This document shows, piece by piece, positions 1-6,640 of a stretch of 44,397 nt of DNA (positions are counted from its first letter, which is position 1; the number at the start of each line of letters is the position of its first letter). This stretch comes from Kitasatospora sp040298565 (lineage in GTDB: Bacteria; Actinomycetota; Actinomycetes; Streptomycetales; Streptomycetaceae): the NCBI RefSeq assembly GCF_040298565.1, contig NZ_JBEPAK010000020.1, forward strand, positions 1 through 44,397, given 5' to 3'. The notes beneath the pieces are model-generated. The model saw only the letters and a program-made list of their open reading frames with translations, was not told where the DNA came from and made no database searches. Both the position numbers and the translations under genes were made by a program.

Positions 1-316
1 GCCGCCCCGGCCGGGCATGCGGCCTCGCGGCCGTTCCGGGCCGGGCGGCTGGGCCGCCCAGGGATGCTTCACCACTGGAAGCCGGGAGGTGCGCAGACCC
101 GTTCGCTGCCGCGCGGTGGCTGGTGGCCGGCGGGGGGAAGCTTTACGCACCTTGCCGGGCCGGGGCCCGCGTCGGGCAAGGACGGGGGGCCACTCGGTCA
201 CATTGCGGTCAGGCCCAAAAGCCCTGACCGAGTTCGCAGCAGCTTACGGCCCCCCGACCATGCCCGACCCCAACCCCGCAAGGACACCGCCCAAAGCTTC
301 CCCCCGCCAGCCGTGG
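1..316. other. Left-edge intergenic stretch with two hairpins
   Basis: I see no convincing gene here. The long open frames are by-products of high GC. A 7-bp stem with a 3-base loop (43-59) could end a gene lying left of the window. A second hairpin at 206-230 is listed separately as the probable terminator of the minus-strand gene that follows. Confidence 0.5.
206..230 (-). terminator. Probable terminator of the 317-706 gene
   Basis: CGGTCAGG (206-213) pairs perfectly with CCTGACCG (223-230) around a 9-base loop. It lies about 90 bases past the stop codon at 317. There is no U-tract, as is usual for high-GC actinomycete terminators. Confidence 0.5.
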
Positions 317-706
317 TCAGGCGCCCGCCCGCCGCGCCTGCGCCGCCAGACACAGCAGCTCCTCAAGGCTCAGCCACCCTTCGGCGATGCCCTCCAGGCG
401 GACCACCGGCCTGCCTTGGGCGTCGGTGTCGGCAATCGCCCGGAGGGCGGTGCGCTCCACACCGCACAAGCCCAGCAGTCCGTTCAGCTCGTCCGCCGTC
501 CGCCGCGCAGCTCTCCACCCGGCCGCGTAGTCCACGCCCGGCAGCCACACCCACGAGTCCGGGTCGAGGCTCGCCGCCAACTCCGCACCGAAGTCGTCGT
601 CCCCGTCCAACAGCGCTTCAACTCCCTTGATCCGCAACCGAAACAGCTCATCCGTGCACGGACATGCCGAGGAGCCCGATACCATCGGCATCGGGTTCCG
701 ACCCAC
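317..706 (-). CDS. Small acidic protein of unknown function
   Basis: A 129-residue protein that I do not recognise. It is acidic and leucine/alanine-rich, with no membrane segment or signal peptide, and looks like a soluble cytoplasmic protein. Tryptophans are spaced through the middle (around DSWVWLPGVDYAAGW), and the C-terminal third reads like a helical domain (EGWLSLEELLCLAAQARR). The amino-acid composition is natural, unlike the arginine/proline-rich frames on the other strand. The start is uncertain: ATG at residue 8 is an alternative. It is the most downstream of three minus-strand genes that read toward the left edge, and a hairpin at 206-230 follows it. No function can be assigned. 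Confidence 0.55.
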   Translation of the reverse strand: MGRNPMPMVSGSSACPCTDELFRLRIKGVEALLDGDDDFGAELAASLDPDSWVWLPGVDYAAGWRAARRTADELNGLLGLCGVERTALRAIADTDAQGRPVVRLEGIAEGWLSLEELLCLAAQARRAGA

Positions 707-753
707 CGGACCACCCCATCCCCGCCAAGGTCACGGGGTGGTCCGGCACGTCT

Positions 754-1066
754 TCAGTTGTTCCTGATCAAGTCAGGCCTTACCGGGCAACGCCGGCCCC
801 TTCGGGTCACACCGAAGATTCGCCGATACAGCACCGCCTCACTCAGGCCGACCAGCGGATCGTCCTCCGGTCCTGTCCAGGTAGATCCGTTGCATCAGGT
901 CCGTCCGGCAGCCCTCAAGGAATCCCGGCTCAGCGCACCACTGCGCCACATCCCTGTACACGGCTCGGCGTCCCGGCGAGATGACGCGCACCAGCCAGGC
1001 GAACTGGCCGTCCAGGAGCCACCAGGTCGAGGCCCGGTCCCACCACGTCCGCAGGTACCGCATCAC
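754..1066 (-). pseudogene. Small conserved-looking gene with an apparent frameshift
   Basis: The open frame 839-1066 gives 75 residues and reads well (RYLRTWWDRASTWWLLDG, then CRTDLMQRIYLDRT) before ending in a poor-looking tail. One frame over, starting at the same point (about 866), a sensible sequence continues: PEDDPLVGLSEAVLYRRIF, then an Arg-rich stretch ending in DLIRNN with a stop at 754-756. The simplest reading is a single-base insertion near the run AGGACCGGAGGAC that splits one gene of about 103 codons. The start overlaps the stop of the 1063-1419 gene by 4 bases, so the two were probably co-translated. Function is unknown. A sequencing error is possible. Confidence 0.5.
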
Positions 1067-1419
1067 TGGGCTGTCCTGAGGGCGAGGGGATACAGCCGGA
1101 CCACCGTCGGGGTCAGGTCAAGGAAGGCCAGCGCCCGCACCTCTCCGTGCGTCGCGAGCCGGTGCCCGATCGCCTGCACCGACGACGGTCCGAACAGCTC
1201 CGCAAAGTACCCCTGTTGGTCCGGACTGAGCGGCAGCGCACTCAACGTCTTCAGAAGCGCGGCCATCGCATCCGGCAACTGGCTGAACCGCGCGGGCGCC
1301 GTCACCCCCCGGACCTCCACGATCACGGGGAACGGGTACACGACGGCTCCTCCCGTCTCCGGATCCTTGGCTGCCAGGGCCAGGTCCGCGCCCGGTCCGC
1401 CGCCTACATGAACGAGCAC
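1063..1419 (-). CDS. Hypothetical protein, probably truncated at its N-terminus
   Basis: A 118-residue soluble protein starting at GTG 1419 with no good ribosome-binding site. The core VVYPFPVIVEVRGVTAPARF, LPDAMAALLKTLSALPLSPDQ and AIGHRLATHGEVRALAFLDL looks like a genuine domain, but I do not recognise the family. The first 20 residues are glycine/alanine-rich and less convincing. A TAG lies four codons upstream of the start (1429-1431). The 5' end overlaps the start of a head-to-head regulator remnant (1408), so both genes seem to be cut at the same place. It is coupled to the following small gene by a 4-base overlap. Confidence 0.5.
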   Translation of the reverse strand: MLVHVGGGPGADLALAAKDPETGGAVVYPFPVIVEVRGVTAPARFSQLPDAMAALLKTLSALPLSPDQQGYFAELFGPSSVQAIGHRLATHGEVRALAFLDLTPTVVRLYPLALRTAQ

Positions 1420-2208
1420 GTCTTCCCGCTACTGCGGCAGACCTACACCGAAGACGTCCGCCGCGCGCTGTGCGAGGCGGCTGCTGAGCAGACTTACCTG
1501 CTCGGGTGGATGGCCTACGACAACGGCGAGCACGGACCGGCCCAGCGGTACCTGATCCAGTCCCTCCGTCTGGCCGAGGAGTCCGGAAACGTGGCGCTCG
1601 GCGCCCACGTGCTCGCCGGCATGGCCGATCAGGCCACACTGCTCGGCCACCCGGACGAGGGCCGTCGACTCGCCCAGGCCGGACGTGCAGGGCTGTCCAA
1701 GACCCCCGAATCGGACGCGTGCCTGGCCGACCTCTGGGCCCTCGAAGGCCGTGCACTCGCCAAGCTCGGCGAGAAGCGCGCCGCGGCTCACGCGATCGTC
1801 GCCTCGGAGCAGGCCTACGAGAACGTCCAGCTCGACAACGAGGCGGAGTGGGCCCGGTTCATCGACCCCGCCTACCTCAACGGCGAGCACGCGCACACCT
1901 TCCAGGACATCGGCGACGCCGCCGAGTCTGAGAGGTACGCCCGCCTGTCGATCGACCACGCCCGCGCCCAGAAGCGGGCCCGTCGCGGAGCGATGTCCCA
2001 AGCGGCCCTCGCGGTGTCCCACCTTCAGCGGCGGGACCTCGAAGCCGCACACGCGGCCGGGCTGCGAACCCTCACTCTCACCAGTCAGGTCAAATCGTCC
2101 CGGGCGATTGAGGCCGTCCAGAACCTCAAGCAGCAGATGGTCCCGTTCGGTCGCCACGCCCTGGTGGCAGACTTCAACGACCGGGCCCGGGAACTGCTCG
2201 CCGCTTGA
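1408..2208 (+). pseudogene. TPR half of a streptomycete HTH-TPR regulator
   Basis: The 266 residues from ATG 1408 match, block by block, the C-terminal half of the intact regulator at 19746-21122. Shared landmarks are GPAQRYLIQSLRLAEESG, EWARFIDPAYLNGEHAHTF, ERYARLSIDHARAQKRARRGAM and the final FNDRARELL. This half consists of tetratricopeptide-like repeats. The expected N-terminal helix-turn-helix and linker (about 190 residues) are absent, and the sequence upstream of 1380 no longer resembles the family. No ribosome-binding site precedes ATG 1408. I infer a 5'-truncated remnant. A functional stand-alone TPR protein is less likely but possible. A strong hairpin follows at 2225-2258. Confidence 0.65.
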
Positions 2209-2224
2209 GACAGTCGATGACGAG

Positions 2225-2258
2225 ACGGGGCCTTTTCCAATTTGGGAGAGGGCCCCGT
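2225..2258 (+). terminator. Terminator of the regulator remnant
   Basis: ACGGGGCC (2225-2232) pairs with GGCCCCGT (2251-2258), and an outer CGAG/CTCG extends the stem. It begins 16 bases after the stop at 2208. The loop contains TTTT and AATTT. Confidence 0.65.
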
Positions 2259-2331
2259 TGCCTCGTACCCAAGCCATCGGATGCCTACTTGCAACGACGT
2301 ACCAGCTTGGACCGCGCGACCGGCAACCCCA

Positions 2332-2730
2332 CTACCCGGCCCGCCCCACACCCTTAAAGACCGCGGTAAGAGCCCTTGCATCCTCGGGATCACTCTTGCG
2401 CAGGACAAATACCTTGATCATCACAAATGCAGTAGGGCCCAAAACCAAAGCCATCGCCCAAAAGTTTTGCGATATTCCGAAGTAGATTGCTGCCCCAATT
2501 GAGATAATCGCAATTATAGACCCGATAAAAAGTCCAATAGCGGCCAGCCGGTGCTTTCTCTGACCCTCCTGCTCGATTCGCCGCTGTTCGAGAATTCTAA
2601 GGTCATGCTCGCGAACTAGCTGGGGCTCAAGCGCTGCAAGTGCCGCCTGGAAAGTTTCAATCGGCAGACCCGCCCACGCCTTGGCAATTTCGAGAGCCAA
2701 CGGGAAGTCAGGGCGCCCTTGCTCTAGCAC
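2332..2730 (-). CDS. Two-TM membrane protein, DUF2335-like
   Basis: A 132-residue protein. The N-terminal half is amphipathic and charged, with a run of Glu/Gln/Arg around residues 50-75 (HDLRILEQRRIEQEGQRKHR). Two hydrophobic segments follow (LAAIGLFIGSIIAIISIGAA and FWAMALVLGPTAFVMIKVFV), then a short charged tail. A Gln/His/Arg-rich helix followed by two membrane spans resembles DUF2335 proteins, but that is only a resemblance. GTG start at 2730, with GGGGGAG just upstream. It is the second gene of a two-gene unit, 8 bases after the 2739-3158 gene. Codons rare in this genome (AGA, CTT, AGT, ATA) are common, which suggests recent transfer. Confidence 0.65.
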   Translation of the reverse strand: MLEQGRPDFPLALEIAKAWAGLPIETFQAALAALEPQLVREHDLRILEQRRIEQEGQRKHRLAAIGLFIGSIIAIISIGAAIYFGISQNFWAMALVLGPTAFVMIKVFVLRKSDPEDARALTAVFKGVGRAG

Positions 2731-2738
2731 GACTCCCC

Positions 2739-3158
2739 CTAACTTTTATGCTTTCCAGCCGGCCAAGGGACCTCGCCACCCTCAGGCCAGCCCTCATGAG
2801 TAGGCGGGCTTCCGTCTGCCTCAGGCCTTCCAGGAGCCGGGGAGTCCGGCGGTGACCCAAGCCTAATAAAAAGCCTTGTCAGCCCGTCATGAATCCGGAG
2901 AGAAGCCGCATCCGCGTCCGGCCCCACGGGGATGGTCGGTACATCAAAACCATCTCTGCCAGAATTACTATACAATTCGCGGCGGACTTCTTCCGAAAGC
3001 TCCGGAAGGGGAGGCAACGGGGGGTTCGCCACAAGCAATTTTTCCGCCTCTAGATCAGCCTCCGCAAGATGCGCTCTGCGATGGCTCAAGCCCCGCACAA
3101 GAAGTACGGCGGAAGCCGACACGAGGAAGGAAGCAACGGCCACGCTCCATGGTTCCAT
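2739..3158 (-). CDS. Single-TM membrane-anchored protein, low GC
   Basis: A 139-residue protein with an N-terminal membrane anchor (SVAVASFLVSASAVLLVRGL), a charged helix, a proline-rich hinge (NPPLPPLPELSEEV) and a disordered Pro/Gly/Glu tail. I choose ATG 3158 because AAGGAG sits six bases before it. The in-frame ATG at 3185 would place this site inside the gene. It lies directly upstream of the DUF2335-like membrane gene, and the pair are probably co-transcribed. Base composition is lower in GC than all surrounding genes. Function is unknown. A two-component membrane cassette of mobile origin is the best description. Confidence 0.6.
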   Translation of the reverse strand: MEPWSVAVASFLVSASAVLLVRGLSHRRAHLAEADLEAEKLLVANPPLPPLPELSEEVRRELYSNSGRDGFDVPTIPVGPDADAASLRIHDGLTRLFIRLGSPPDSPAPGRPEADGSPPTHEGWPEGGEVPWPAGKHKS

Positions 3159-3254
3159 AGCCAGCTCCTTAAATGCCTCACACATCTCATCGTAGGAGCT
3201 TTGCCACCAGCCATCTAGTCACCGCACACAAAGTAACGGATCGGCCGAGCGGAA

Positions 3255-3276
3255 GTGCACAGCGTAGGCAGTGCAC
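3255..3276. repeat. Paired GTGCAC palindromes
   Basis: GTGCAC occurs at 3255-3260 and again at 3271-3276, 16 bases apart start to start, upstream of the membrane cassette. Each copy is itself a palindrome, so the pair could serve as an operator. No regulator is adjacent. Confidence 0.3.
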
Positions 3277-3306
3277 CCGGTAGCCTCTCGACTCGCGCCC
3301 CACTCC

Positions 3307-3344
3307 CTAAAGCCCTGCCTCGGCGGGCCGAGACAGGGCTTTAG
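3307..3344 (-). terminator. Terminator of the dicarboxylate symporter gene
   Basis: CTAAAGCCCTG (3307-3317) pairs with CAGGGCTTTAG (3334-3344). The inner CTCGG/CCGAG continues the stem after one mismatch. It lies 12 bases past the stop at 3356. The A/T flanks make it work in either direction. Confidence 0.8.
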
Positions 3345-3355
3345 GTGTCGGTTTG

Positions 3356-4696
3356 TCAGGCTGCAGTGGCTGCCTTCGCAGGGGTTTGCGCCGGGCTGGG
3401 GGCCAGCTCGTCCAGCAGGTCACCCGTCGGGTTGTTATACGCCGTGCGGTCGATGATGCCCTCACGGGCGGCAACGATGATCGGCGTTACAACTTGACCG
3501 GCGACGTTGGTCGCGGTGCGCATCATGTCCAGGATCGGGTCGATGGCGAGCAGCAGGCCGACGCCCTCCAGCGGCAGGCCCAGGGTGGACAGGGTCAGCG
3601 TCAGCATGACGATCGCGCCGGTCAGGCCCGCGGTGGCGGCCGAGCCGACCACCGAGACGAAGGCGATCAGGACGTAGTCCTTGATGCCGAGGTCGATGTT
3701 GTAGACCTGGGCGACGAAGATCGCGGCGACGGCCGGGTAGATCGCGGCGCAGCCGTCCATCTTGGTGGTGGCGCCGAACGGAACGGCGAAGGAGGCGTAC
3801 TCGCTGGGGACGCCGAGGCGCTCGGTGACGCGGCGGGTGACCGGCAGGGTGCCGACCGAGGAGCGCGAGACGAAGGCCAGCTGGATCGCGGGCCAGGCGC
3901 CCTTGAAGAAGTGCAGCGGGTTGAGGCCGGCGGCGAAGCGCAGCAGCAGCGAGTAGACGACGAACAGCACCAGCGCGCAGCCGACGTAGATGTCGAGGGT
4001 GAGCGTGGCGAAGGGCTTGAGCAGGTCCCAGCCGTACTTGGCGACGGACTTGCCGATCAGGCCGAGGGTGCCGAGCGGGGAGAGCCGGATGACCCACCAC
4101 AGGGCGGTCTGGGTCAGCTCCAGCACGGACTCGCTGAGCTTGAGGACGGGCTCAGCCTTGGCACCGAGCTTGATGATCGCGGCGCCGACCACGACCGCCA
4201 TGAAGACGATCTGCAGGACGTTCACCTTGACGAAGGCGTCGACGATGTTGGTCGGGAAGATCCCGGTCAGGAAGTCGATCCAGCTGCCCTGGGAGTCGAG
4301 CGCCTTGAGGCCCTCGGTCTTCAGGTTGGTGCCCTGGCCCGGGTTGGTCAGCAGGCCCAGGCCCAGGCCGATGGCGACCGCGATCAGCGAAGTGATCATG
4401 AACCAGAGCAGGGTGCGGGTGGCCAGGCGCGCCGCGTTGGTGACGCCCCGCAGGTTGGCGACGCTCACCACGATCGCGGTGAACACCAGCGGCGGCACGG
4501 CCAGCTTCAGCAGCTGGACGAAGATCTTGCCGATCGTCTCCAGGGTGGTGGCCAGCCAGGAGATGTCGGCGGCGCGGGCCAGGTAGCCGAGGGCGACGCC
4601 GAGCACGAGGCCGGCGACGATCTGCACCCAGAACGGCGTCTTGCGGATGCGGGTGAGCACGGACGGCGACGAGGTCGCCTCGGGCGCTGTGGACAT
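3356..4696 (-). CDS. Dicarboxylate/amino acid:cation symporter (DAACS family)
   Basis: A 446-residue integral membrane protein of the DctA/GltP family, which imports C4-dicarboxylates or glutamate/aspartate with H+ or Na+. Family landmarks are present: N-terminal spans (FWVQIVAGLVLGVALGYLA), FVQLLKLAVPPLVFTAIVVSVA, the serine-rich hairpin SRSSVGTLPVTRRV, the FAVPFGATTKMDGCAAIYP segment, and the C-terminal LTGAIVMLTLTLS hairpin. The usual NMDG of the substrate site reads KMDG here, so specificity may differ. I start at ATG 4696 (MSTAPEATSS). The frame runs open to 4870, but the extra residues are Pro/Arg-rich and unlike protein. A predicted promoter at 4954-4983 implies a leader of about 250 bases. 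A strong terminator follows the gene. Confidence 0.85.
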   Translation of the reverse strand: MSTAPEATSSPSVLTRIRKTPFWVQIVAGLVLGVALGYLARAADISWLATTLETIGKIFVQLLKLAVPPLVFTAIVVSVANLRGVTNAARLATRTLLWFMITSLIAVAIGLGLGLLTNPGQGTNLKTEGLKALDSQGSWIDFLTGIFPTNIVDAFVKVNVLQIVFMAVVVGAAIIKLGAKAEPVLKLSESVLELTQTALWWVIRLSPLGTLGLIGKSVAKYGWDLLKPFATLTLDIYVGCALVLFVVYSLLLRFAAGLNPLHFFKGAWPAIQLAFVSRSSVGTLPVTRRVTERLGVPSEYASFAVPFGATTKMDGCAAIYPAVAAIFVAQVYNIDLGIKDYVLIAFVSVVGSAATAGLTGAIVMLTLTLSTLGLPLEGVGLLLAIDPILDMMRTATNVAGQVVTPIIVAAREGIIDRTAYNNPTGDLLDELAPSPAQTPAKAATAA

Positions 4697-4953
4697 GGGG
4701 GTGCGACTCCGGGGGAGGGCGTTGCTGACGGTGGGGTGTGGGCTGAGCAGGCGGCACGGCAGGGGGCCGGACGGGAGAGGTCGCGGACCCCGTTCAGGGG
4801 CGTGCCGCCGAGATACAGCTCGAGCCGGCACGGGGCGTGGCGCGACAACGGCGCGGGCTGTCCACAGCACCGGTCAGAGCGCACGGGCGGGCGGCGCCGG
4901 GCAGCGGGCCCGGGCCGTGCATCCGCAGTGCGTCTGAGGTGGTCACGGCCGAT

Positions 4954-4983
4954 ACGTTAGCAGTAAAGGTTTGAGATGTTCAA
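4954..4983 (-). promoter_or_regulatory. Predicted symporter promoter
   Basis: On the minus strand, -35 TTGAAC (4978-4983) and -10 TAACGT (4954-4959) are 18 bases apart. This matches the housekeeping pattern and sits in the AT-richest part of the intergenic region. Transcription would start near 4947. Confidence 0.55.
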
Positions 4984-4999
4984 AGTAGTTGTTTGAGAT
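4969..4999. promoter_or_regulatory. Direct and inverted repeats over the symporter promoter
   Basis: GTTTGAGAT occurs at 4969-4977 and 4991-4999, exactly 22 bases (two helical turns) apart. One copy is in the promoter spacer and the other just upstream of the -35. The first also forms TTTGA-N5-TCAAA (4970-4984), overlapping the -35. This looks like a repressor site. Confidence 0.5.
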
Positions 5000-5082
5000 C
5001 GGGCGACAACCGGCCACCCCTCGCCGGCGATCTCCGGACACGAACGAACCTGACGCCCCATCAGTTCTGATCCCGGGGCGGA

Positions 5083-5111
5083 TTGACCGGGCGCAGTTAT
5101 ACGTATAACCT
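5083..5111 (+). promoter_or_regulatory. Predicted MFS promoter
   Basis: -35 TTGACC (5083-5088) and -10 TAACCT (5106-5111) are separated by 17 bases. Transcription would start near 5118, about 42 bases before the start codon. Confidence 0.65.
5096..5109. promoter_or_regulatory. 14-bp perfect palindromic operator
   Basis: GTTATACGTATAAC is a perfect palindrome with a central CG. It lies between the -35 and -10 of the MFS promoter and overlaps the -10. A bound protein would block RNA polymerase. The central CG fits LacI-family operators, and a LacI regulator is encoded at 6641-7834. TetR or GntR binding is also possible. Confidence 0.65.
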
Positions 5112-5159
5112 TCCGGTGTCCCCGCCCCCTCCCCTGCCCTGACCGGGAGAACACCACCG

Positions 5160-6368
5160 ATGGGCTACCTCGCCCTGCTCCGCGCCCCGCACGTCACCCG
5201 ACTCCTGCTCGGCACCCTGCTCGGCCGCCTGCCCGCCGGTATGACCGCCCTGGTGATCGCCCTCGCCCTGCGCGAGGCCGACGTCCCGTACAGCCGGATC
5301 GGGCTGGCCACCGCCGCCTACGCGATCTCCGCCGCCGTCGGCGGGCCGGTGCTCGGACGGATCGTGGACCGCACCGGCCAGCCGCGCGTCCTGCTGGTCT
5401 CCGCCGTGGTGGCCGGCGGGGGGTACGCGCTGCTCGCCCTCGCCCCGGCCTCCCCGCTCGCCGCGCCGCTCGGCGCCGCCGTCGCGGGCCTCGCCATGCC
5501 CCCGTTGGAGCCCTGCCTGCGCTCGCTCTGGCCGGACGTCGTCGACGAGGAGCAGCTCGACACCGCCTACGCCTTCGACTCCGCCTCCCAGCAGGTCCTC
5601 TACGTCGCCGGACCGCTGGCCGTCGCCGGGATCTCCGGCCTGTTCAGCCCCGTCGCCGCACTCTGGGTGGCCGCCGGGCTCGGACTGGCCGGCGCGCTGA
5701 TCGTGGCCACCGCCGGACCGGCCCGCGACTGGCGCGCCCCCGCCCGTGGGCACTCCGCCGGACTGCTCGGTCCGCTGCGCTCCCCCGGCCTGGTGCTGCT
5801 GCTGATCGGGCTGGCCGGCGCCGGCTGGGCGGTCGGCGCCCAGAACGTGCTGTTCATCGCCTACGCCGAGCGGCACGCCGACGGGCTGCCGGGTGGCGGC
5901 GGCACGCTGCTGGCCCTGGCCGCGCTCGGCGGCCTGCTCGGCGCGCTGGCCTACGGCGCCGTCAACTGGCGCCGGACCACCGCGACCCGCACCTGGATGA
6001 TGGCCCTCGCGATGGCCGCCTCCTACCTTCCGCTGGTGGCACTGCCCGGCCCGTACCCGATGGCCGCGCTGGCCTTCCTCTCCGGGATCGTGCTCGCCCC
6101 GCTGCTGGCGGCCGCCTTCGTGCTGGTCGCCGAACTCGCGCCGACCGGGACGGTCACCGAGGCCTTCGCCTGGCTGGTGACCCTGTTCGCCACCGGCAAC
6201 TCGCTCGGCTACGCCGTCTCCGGCCACCTCGCCGAGGGCTCGCTCCGCTCGGTGGCCCTCTGCGCGGCCGGGGGAATCGCACTCGGCGGCCTGCTGCTGT
6301 TCGCCGCCCGGGGCTCGTTCCGCACCACCCCGGTCACGGCGGCGCCGCAGCCCGTCCCGGTGGGCTGA
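5160..6368 (+). CDS. MFS transporter
   Basis: A 402-residue major facilitator with about twelve hydrophobic segments. The N-terminal half carries LLLGTLLGRLPAGMTALVIALALRE and the loop GPVLGRIVDRTGQPRVLLVS, a variant of the G-x-x-x-D-R-x-G signature between spans 2 and 3. A second six-span half begins around residue 210 (GLVLLLIGLAGAGWAVG). The substrate cannot be read from the sequence; drug or sugar-derivative export is common in this type. Start at ATG 5160, with GGGAG 11 bases upstream. The gene stands alone behind a promoter with an embedded palindrome, so it is probably tightly repressed. A 16-bp hairpin ends it. Confidence 0.8.
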   Translation: MGYLALLRAPHVTRLLLGTLLGRLPAGMTALVIALALREADVPYSRIGLATAAYAISAAVGGPVLGRIVDRTGQPRVLLVSAVVAGGGYALLALAPASPLAAPLGAAVAGLAMPPLEPCLRSLWPDVVDEEQLDTAYAFDSASQQVLYVAGPLAVAGISGLFSPVAALWVAAGLGLAGALIVATAGPARDWRAPARGHSAGLLGPLRSPGLVLLLIGLAGAGWAVGAQNVLFIAYAERHADGLPGGGGTLLALAALGGLLGALAYGAVNWRRTTATRTWMMALAMAASYLPLVALPGPYPMAALAFLSGIVLAPLLAAAFVLVAELAPTGTVTEAFAWLVTLFATGNSLGYAVSGHLAEGSLRSVALCAAGGIALGGLLLFAARGSFRTTPVTAAPQPVPVG

Positions 6369-6383
6369 GCGGCCCCCACGAGC

Positions 6384-6422
6384 GACTGCGCCCGCCGGGG
6401 GTCTGGCCCGGCGGGCGCAGTC
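6384..6422. terminator. Strong bidirectional terminator
   Basis: A perfect 16-bp stem (6384-6399 with 6407-6422) around GGTCTGG, 15 bases after the MFS stop. It lies between two convergent genes and can serve both. Confidence 0.85.
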
Positions 6423-6496
6423 CTGTCAGCCGGGGACGGCGACGGCCCCCTGGCGTCCCCGCGAACGCTCACGCCACGGCTCAGCGCGCCATCGGC

Positions 6497-6640
6497 GACA
6501 GCCGGGTCCGCAGGGACAGCCGGGTCAGCCAGGTCCGCAGGGCCGGCAGGTCAGCCGGGACAGCCGGGTCCGCAGAGCCAGTCGGGCCAGCCGGGTCATC
6601 TGCCCGACCGACCAGGACGACGCACCACCCGGCGAGGTGC
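6497..6640. repeat. Degenerate repeats behind the lacI-type gene
   Basis: The 17-mer GACAGCCGGGTCCGCAG occurs at 6497-6513 and 6559-6575, with partial copies (GCCGGGTC and similar) between and after. I see no gene in this stretch. Confidence 0.5.

Larger units (their letters stand above)
4697..5159. other. Divergent regulatory region
   Basis: No gene is supported in these 463 bases. The right half holds two opposite predicted promoters and several operator-like repeats, listed separately. The GC-rich left part (4697-4947) would be the untranslated leader of the symporter mRNA. I recognised no known riboswitch in it. Confidence 0.6.

Noticed and set aside
17..1411. Long plus-strand open frame at the left edge (464 codons)
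   Set aside because: Arg/Pro/Ser-rich composition and overlap with better minus-strand genes show it is a by-product of high GC.
3255..3320. tRNA or attachment-site remnant beside the low-GC cassette
   Set aside because: No T-arm consensus, CCA end or matching direct repeat on the other side of the cassette was found.
3353..4960. 535-codon plus-strand frame over the symporter gene
   Set aside because: Asp/Gln/Gly/Arg-rich antisense shadow of a clear transporter gene.
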